Shown: positions 59,054-64,000 of the stretch, piece by piece
Layout: every line of letters starts with the position of its first letter
How positions within the stretch are numbered: position 1 is the stretch's first letter
NCBI GenBank assembly: GCA_019359175.1
Contig: JAHHHU010000013.1
Coordinates: 62,001-126,000, forward strand
From: Phormidium tanganyikae FI6-MK23
Lineage (GTDB): Bacteria; Cyanobacteriota; Cyanobacteriia; Leptolyngbyales; Leptolyngbyaceae
DNA: 64,000 bases
Reading direction: 5' to 3'
Notes under the pieces: generated by a model
What the model was told of the DNA's origin: nothing
The model's input: only the letters and a program-made list of their open reading frames with translations
Databases searched by the model: none
Program-made: the position numbers and the translations under genes

Positions 59054-60241
59054 ATGCAGCCACGTCAAACGATCGCAGAATTATTTTCTACATTTGTAGA
59101 GTTCATGGATGATCACTTTCATCGATGGGTGAGCGATCGCGTTCTTCGGCAAACGATGCTGAACAATTTAGCCGAGCAACCCGATGCTTCAGAAATCTAT
59201 TGGATGCTCTACTGGCATCAGCAGTGGCATCAGTCAAAACAGCGTGCAGAGGCACACCTTTGCGCGTATGTGCAGGAACCCTGCTACTGGGTGGCGCGGC
59301 GCATGGGGGGGGAGCAGACGGGAGTACAATACCGCGTGTCCGATTGTTTTCAACTCGCGCTCGCAGCCTTCCCCAAAATTCTCACCGATTACCAGCCGTC
59401 TCAAGCAGCTAGTCTCAAAACCTATGCCAGCTTGTGTTTTGGCAATACGATTCGCGATACGCTGCGTCAACAGCGCGAGGCAGACCAACGCACGGATTGG
59501 GGCTTGTTGCGGAAACTGAGCCAGAAACAGTTGGTTGAATCGCTTCAGATGGCAGGGTTTTCTGCGGATGCGATCGCGCAAGCCCGTTTAGCTTGGACGT
59601 GTTTTAAGACCTACTGTGCGCCGGATAAAACACCGACCACTCGGCGCTTGCCGCAGCCGGATTGGGGGGAGATTGCGAAGCTTTATAACACGCAATGTTC
59701 GCAGAAAGCTACACCAGAAGAGTTAGAGGCTAGGTTGAAACGGTGTGCAAAGCAGGCACGGGCATATTTGTATCCTGCGATCGCATCGCTAAATGTAAGC
59801 CGAGAAAATGCGACTGGAGAACTTCAGGATGATTTGCCCGATGAAACTAGAGCGACACCGTTCGCGCTGTTAATCAGCCAAGAAGAACTGGAGGAGCGGC
59901 AGTCCCGATGGATGCAGATCCAGTCGGTCTTAACAACGGCACTGGAGAGCCTTGATCCTAAAATTCAGCAATTGTTGGTGCTGTATTGTCGAGATGGGCT
60001 AACTCAGCAGCAAATTGCAAAACAGCTTGAGATGAAGCAATACACGGTTTCTCGCCGATTGAGCAGTGCGAAAGAAACGTTGCTGCTGGCTTTGGCACGC
60101 TGGAGCCGGGACAAGTTGCATATTTCGCTGACCTCGCCCGCACTGAAAGATATGAGTGTTGTTTTAGAGGAATGGTTACAGATTTACTATCGGAACTCAG
60201 ATCGCGAACTGGAGAAAGCCCCCAATGATGCTTGCATTTGA
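59054..60241 (+). CDS. Sigma-70-like factor with long N-terminal region
   Basis: About 395 residues from ATG 59054 (an earlier TTG at 59039 is possible). The last ~110 residues contain a region 4: LDPKIQQLLVLYCRDGLTQQ, QIAKQLEMKQYTVSRRLSSA. A region-2-like part is weakly visible (LKTYASLCFGNTIRDTLRQQ). This diverged sigma-like family occurs beside DUF1822 and CHAT genes in cyanobacteria. The stop overlaps the DUF1822 start by 17 bp. Confidence 0.8.
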   Translation: MQPRQTIAELFSTFVEFMDDHFHRWVSDRVLRQTMLNNLAEQPDASEIYWMLYWHQQWHQSKQRAEAHLCAYVQEPCYWVARRMGGEQTGVQYRVSDCFQLALAAFPKILTDYQPSQAASLKTYASLCFGNTIRDTLRQQREADQRTDWGLLRKLSQKQLVESLQMAGFSADAIAQARLAWTCFKTYCAPDKTPTTRRLPQPDWGEIAKLYNTQCSQKATPEELEARLKRCAKQARAYLYPAIASLNVSRENATGELQDDLPDETRATPFALLISQEELEERQSRWMQIQSVLTTALESLDPKIQQLLVLYCRDGLTQQQIAKQLEMKQYTVSRRLSSAKETLLLALARWSRDKLHISLTSPALKDMSVVLEEWLQIYYRNSDRELEKAPNDACI

Positions 60242-61391
60242 AACATCAACACAAATTTTAGAGATTCCGGAGACGATTCAGCAGGAAGCTTGGCAGCAGA
60301 GCCGGACTGTTAGCCCGCTGGGTCATCGTTGGCAAGCTTACTTGAATCACGTTTGTCTGCAAACTGTTCTACTGTGGCTACGGGAAAAGACGGGACGTGA
60401 ACCCTTGATTCACTTGGGAAGTCATGCTGCTTTTTGGGAAATGGTAAACGGTAGTGCGGTAACGCTCGGTGACGATTCTCCCAACGTGGGAAGCGCTTCG
60501 CAACGGATTGTTTTGATTCCGATCGAGACGTGCGATCGCACTGAATTTCACGTTCCCCAGGAATGGGTTGATATTCCCGATTGGGTTGGAGATTACTATC
60601 TGGCGATCGAGGTAGATGCAGATGAACAACTGCTCTACGTTTGGGGATATACCACGCATCAAACCTTGAAATCTCAGGGGCGATATGATGCAGATGACCG
60701 GAGTTATAGCCTGACTAGCACCGATCTGATTCAAGATATGACCGTGTTCTGGACTATGCAGCAACTTGAGCCAGAACCCACTCGTGCTTTGGTGACACCT
60801 TTACCTGAATTGTCAGCAGCGCAAGCCGAGAACCTGATTCAGCGATTAGGCAGCCCGGTGATTCCGCGTTTGGAAGTGCCGTTTGAGCGATGGGGGGCGT
60901 TGCTTCAGCAGGATTGGCAGCGTTTATCTGAGCAGCGACAGGCGACTCGCACACCTTTGGCAAATTTGAGCCAATGGTTAAACGATCGGTTTGAAGCGGC
61001 ATGGCAGACGATCGAAGTGCTATTGAGTTCTGAACCTGATCTAGGCTTTAGTTTTCGACGCGATGATTCCTCTGAATCCGCAATTCGACGAGTAAAGCGG
61101 CTGCAACTCGGCTCGGTGGTAGATGTGCTGCTTGTCGTGGTGCTAGAGGTGGAAGCGGATGAGCGACGACGAATTTGGGTGCAGCTTCTACCGCAAGCAC
61201 CAGAAACAGTGCTACCTGAAAATGTGCAACTCTCATTAATTTCGGCAACTGGAGAAGTGTTGCAATCGGCGCGATCGAGAAGCGCAAGTAACTACATTCA
61301 ACTGCGACGGTTTAGATGTGCGATCGCCACGCCGTTTCAGCTAGAGATAACGGTGGCGGATGTGCGTGTGGTGGAAGCGTTTGTGAGTTAA
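60225..61391 (+). CDS. DUF1822 protein
   Basis: A 388-residue DUF1822 family protein, found only in cyanobacteria as far as I know. It starts within the sigma gene (ATG 60225 or 60228), so translation is coupled. Visible blocks: HLGSHAAFWEMVNGSAVTLG, DDSYSLTSTDLIQDM-type core, and a C-terminal beta-rich region (SLISATGEVLQSARSRSASN, YIQLRRF). No enzymatic motif is evident. It is probably an effector-associated or sensory partner of the CHAT protein. Confidence 0.85.
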   Translation: MMLAFETSTQILEIPETIQQEAWQQSRTVSPLGHRWQAYLNHVCLQTVLLWLREKTGREPLIHLGSHAAFWEMVNGSAVTLGDDSPNVGSASQRIVLIPIETCDRTEFHVPQEWVDIPDWVGDYYLAIEVDADEQLLYVWGYTTHQTLKSQGRYDADDRSYSLTSTDLIQDMTVFWTMQQLEPEPTRALVTPLPELSAAQAENLIQRLGSPVIPRLEVPFERWGALLQQDWQRLSEQRQATRTPLANLSQWLNDRFEAAWQTIEVLLSSEPDLGFSFRRDDSSESAIRRVKRLQLGSVVDVLLVVVLEVEADERRRIWVQLLPQAPETVLPENVQLSLISATGEVLQSARSRSASNYIQLRRFRCAIATPFQLEITVADVRVVEAFVS

Positions 61392-61394
61392 ACA

Positions 61395-63734
61395 ATGACC
61401 CAACTCGTTGTTCTAAATTTGAGCGGAGATTGGCAACAGGGCTGTGCGATCACGGCTCAATGGTGGGTTGCCGATAGTGCTACTCCAATGCAAGTGACTG
61501 GAAAGTTGCCGCCTGCCCCTGAGTTAGATGTTCTGTATCAGCGATGGCAACGATTGTATCAAGCAGTGTCGGTGCATCGGACTTGGCGACGATTGCGATC
61601 CAATGAATTTGAGATTGAAGAGGATGAGGCTTACCCAACTGATGTTTCTGAATCAGAGTTCAAACGGCTTTGTCAAGAATTGCCGCAACGCCTGAATGAG
61701 TGGTTGCGGGTGGATTCTTTTGCCAAGATCGATCGTCAACTTCGCACACATTTAAGCCGAACCGATGAAATTCGCCTGATTATTGCGGCTGAAAATCGAT
61801 CGCTACTGCGGTTTCCTTGGCATCTCTGGCAATTTTTTGAAGATTATCCTAAAGCAGAGTTAGCGTTAAGCTTGCCAGAATATACGCGATCGATTCAAAC
61901 GAATCCTGAGCCAAATGAGAGGGTTAAGATTCTGGCAATTCTCGGTAACAGTCAAGGAATTAATATCACTAAAGATCAACAATTACTAGAACAGTTACCA
62001 AATACCGAACTTAAGTTACTCGTTGAGCCAGATTTAGAGACACTAAATCAGCAGCTTTGGGAAACGAACTGGGATATTTTATTTTTTGCTGGGCATAGTT
62101 CGAGTCATACCACTGGAACAATTAAAATTAATCGAACTGATACATTAACGATCGATCAGTTACGGTATGGATTGAGAAAAGCGATCGAGCGTGGCTTAAA
62201 GCTGGCGATTTTTAACTCTTGTGATGGATTAGGTTTGGCTTGGGATTTAGCCGATCTGCACATCCCGCAAGTGATTGTCATGCGTGAACCTGTTCCCGAT
62301 CGCGTCGCTCAAGCATTTCTCAAGCATTTTCTATTTGCATTCTCTAACGGTGCGTCGTTCTACCTTGCAGTACGAGCAGCCAGAGAGCAACTTCAGGCAC
62401 TAGAATCCGAGTTTTTTTGTGCAACCTGGCTACCTGTGATTTGCCAAAATCCAGCCGAACAGCCTCCCACTTGGCAACAATGGAGAAAGGAACAAGAACA
62501 CCAACTCGCACAATCTAAAATCCAAACTCTAAAATCTAAAATCACCAGACTGTTGCTGAGTAGTGTAGCGGTCACTGGCGTTGTATTGGGTGTACGATCG
62601 CTCGGTATGCTGCAACCGATTGAACTTTGGGCATACGATCGCACTCTACAGTTAAGACCGACTGAAGCTCAAGACTCGCGGCTTCTGATTGTGACGATCG
62701 ATGAGTCAGAAATTCAGGCACAAAACCCAGATAAACGCCGGGGATCGCTTACAGATCAAACGCTCAATCGACTACTACAAACTTTAGAGGGCGCGAATCC
62801 GCGCGTGATTGGATTAGATATTTATCGAGACTTTCCAACCGAGAAGCAGTATCCAAAGCTAATTCAGCAACTCCGTCAGAATAAACGCTTAGTTGCAATC
62901 TGTAAAAGTAGTGATGCTAAATATGATCCGACTGGTATCGCTCCTCCACCTGAAATGCCGATTCAACAAATTGGATTTAGTGATTTTTTAGCAGATTCCG
63001 ATGGCGTTTTGCGAAGACAAATTTTGTTTCAAGATGCTGATCCGACTTCCCCTTGTTTAGCATCCTATGCAATGAGTACAAAGCTTGCGTTTCGTTACTT
63101 AGCAGCGAATAAGATTACACCAGAATTTACACCAGAAGGCAACTTAAAATTAGGCAAGACGGTATTTCATCGATTGAACGATCGTGCGAGTGGCTATCAA
63201 AGCATTGATGCTGGCGGAAATCAAATTCTGCTGAATTACCGATCGCGATCGCAATTTCAAACCATTGCACCTCAAGTTACACTCTCTCAAGTTCTAAGCG
63301 GCAAAGTACGTCCCGAAGCCATCAAAGATCGGATTGTGTTGATTGGTGTGATTGCTAATAGTGGTGGGGATTTTTGGGTTACGCCGAAGGGGGCTGGAGT
63401 AGATGATCGTGTGCCTGGAGTGTTTGTGCAGGCGCATATGACGAGTCAGATTGTGAGTGCGGTGTTAGATGGGCGATCGCTGATTTGGGTTTGGCAAGGT
63501 TGGACAGAAGGACTCTGGATTTTTGGATGGGCGATCGTCGGTGGTTTAATCGGTTGGAACTTTAGACGAATTGTTCAGTCGATTAGCATAGGTGCAATTG
63601 CGATCATTGGATTAACAGGAATCAGCGTAATTTTTATAACGATCGGGGGCTGGGTTCCACTGGTTCCGGCTAGTATTGCAATAGTTGTAACCGGTAGCTG
63701 TGTTTACGGACTGAATCGAAAATGGAAGGTATGA
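61395..63734 (+). CDS. CHAT protease-like protein with CHASE2 sensor
   Basis: A 779-residue protein. The CHAT (caspase-like) domain covers about 180-360: catalytic His in LFFAGHSSSHTTG (~233) and Cys in AIFNSCDGLGLAWDL (~275). A membrane span lies near 386-405, then an extracytoplasmic CHASE2 domain (LLIVTIDESEIQAQN, VIGLDIYRDFP, LVLIGVIANSGGDF-like VLIGVIANSGGDFW) to about 690, and three C-terminal spans. So an outside signal could switch an inside protease. It follows DUF1822 after 3 bp and overlaps DUF928 by 4 bp. Confidence 0.92.
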   Translation: MTQLVVLNLSGDWQQGCAITAQWWVADSATPMQVTGKLPPAPELDVLYQRWQRLYQAVSVHRTWRRLRSNEFEIEEDEAYPTDVSESEFKRLCQELPQRLNEWLRVDSFAKIDRQLRTHLSRTDEIRLIIAAENRSLLRFPWHLWQFFEDYPKAELALSLPEYTRSIQTNPEPNERVKILAILGNSQGINITKDQQLLEQLPNTELKLLVEPDLETLNQQLWETNWDILFFAGHSSSHTTGTIKINRTDTLTIDQLRYGLRKAIERGLKLAIFNSCDGLGLAWDLADLHIPQVIVMREPVPDRVAQAFLKHFLFAFSNGASFYLAVRAAREQLQALESEFFCATWLPVICQNPAEQPPTWQQWRKEQEHQLAQSKIQTLKSKITRLLLSSVAVTGVVLGVRSLGMLQPIELWAYDRTLQLRPTEAQDSRLLIVTIDESEIQAQNPDKRRGSLTDQTLNRLLQTLEGANPRVIGLDIYRDFPTEKQYPKLIQQLRQNKRLVAICKSSDAKYDPTGIAPPPEMPIQQIGFSDFLADSDGVLRRQILFQDADPTSPCLASYAMSTKLAFRYLAANKITPEFTPEGNLKLGKTVFHRLNDRASGYQSIDAGGNQILLNYRSRSQFQTIAPQVTLSQVLSGKVRPEAIKDRIVLIGVIANSGGDFWVTPKGAGVDDRVPGVFVQAHMTSQIVSAVLDGRSLIWVWQGWTEGLWIFGWAIVGGLIGWNFRRIVQSISIGAIAIIGLTGISVIFITIGGWVPLVPASIAIVVTGSCVYGLNRKWKV

Positions 63735-64000
63735 ATCGAATTTGTCTAGCAATGATCAGTCTGAGCGTTCTAGCATTGGCTCAAACTGGAGTCGCACAGT
63801 TACCTAAGAATCCGATTCAATTAGGTCAAATCGTATTTAATGACCCAACACCGCCAAGCCAAGGTTCTCCAGGGGGACGGCAGCAGGGTGGCGCGAGTCG
63901 AGGGGATTGTCGAGTGTTTGAATCGCTGACCGCTTTAGTTCCGGTAACTCAAGGCAAAGTTTGGGGGCAAACGATTAGCGATCGTCCAACCTTTTGGTTT
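63731..64000 (+). CDS. DUF928 protein, 3'-partial at window end
   Basis: The first 90 residues of a DUF928 protein, cut by the window edge. ATG 63731 overlaps the CHAT-CHASE2 stop (ATGA). A signal peptide (MNRICLAMISLSVLALAQTG) is followed by a Gly/Pro-rich stretch and the DUF928 entry SRGDCRVFESLTALVPVTQG. DUF928 proteins are exported and of unknown function, typically encoded beside CHASE2-containing proteins in cyanobacteria. Confidence 0.88.
   Translation, partial: MNRICLAMISLSVLALAQTGVAQLPKNPIQLGQIVFNDPTPPSQGSPGGRQQGGASRGDCRVFESLTALVPVTQGKVWGQTISDRPTFWF

Overview
This window is chromosomal DNA from a cyanobacterium, most likely a filamentous Leptolyngbya-like form; the genus is a guess. 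The support is the very frequent HIP1-type palindrome (GCGATCGC), cyanobacteria-restricted families (DUF1822, DUF928, CHAT-CHASE2, the vMAP-type N-terminal HTH fused to an NB-ARC-like NTPase) and a cyanobacterial-looking rRNA operon. I saw no tRNA gene, integrase gene or intact transposase.

Layout. 0-5 kb: a membrane protein with palindromic repeats inside its coding sequence, a GH19 endolysin-like enzyme, a small holin-like membrane protein, a C39-like papain-fold protein, and a truncated NB-ARC-like NTPase behind four 11-bp-phased repeats. 5-8.4 kb: proB, a WecG/TagA-family glycosyltransferase, a HEAT-like protein and a DUF433 protein. 8.4-12.7 kb is a graveyard: an antitoxin with the tail of an HNH nuclease, a two-repeat CRISPR remnant, decayed type III-B genes (cmr2 and cmr3, each with a single-base frameshift) and two abutting insertion-sequence remnants. 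12.8-23.6 kb is mostly metabolic: ATP-grasp plus isoaspartyl peptidase, two MarC paralogues, an erythromycin-esterase-like protein, an SDR, a UGT-type glycosyltransferase, DUF2993 and a hemerythrin-membrane fusion.

23.6-32.8 kb is accessory. It holds HepT/MntA, VapBC-like and DUF433/DUF5615 toxin-antitoxin modules, a SulP transporter, a divergent SnoaL/AraC pair, a methyltransferase remnant and a membrane orphan. Related repeats of about 90 bp with attC-like architecture (three near-complete, one half) lie among these genes, some exactly at gene ends, so this looks like an integron-cassette-like (CALIN-type) region without an integrase. 33.3-37.3 kb is a compact RNA-repair operon: rtcB, a COG0523/G3E metallochaperone GTPase, archease and rtcA.

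40.7-46.3 kb is an rRNA operon behind three tandem promoter-like modules repeated every ~126 bp. Its spacer has no tRNA genes, no 5S gene follows 23S, and the 16S has several atypical positions. 46.4-58.5 kb carries two acidic disordered proteins, an esterase, an ECF sigma/anti-sigma pair, and a copper-themed region (double DUF305 lipoprotein, truncated response regulator, FixH-like pseudogene, HMA chaperone, CopA ATPase, cupredoxin) interrupted by a glycosyltransferase and an epimerase. 59-64 kb is a tightly coupled operon: sigma-70-like factor, DUF1822, CHAT-CHASE2 and DUF928 (cut by the window edge). The best candidates for undescribed biology are the attC-like cassette region, the unusual rRNA operon, the RtcB operon with its GTPase, and the sigma/DUF1822/CHAT-CHASE2/DUF928 operon.
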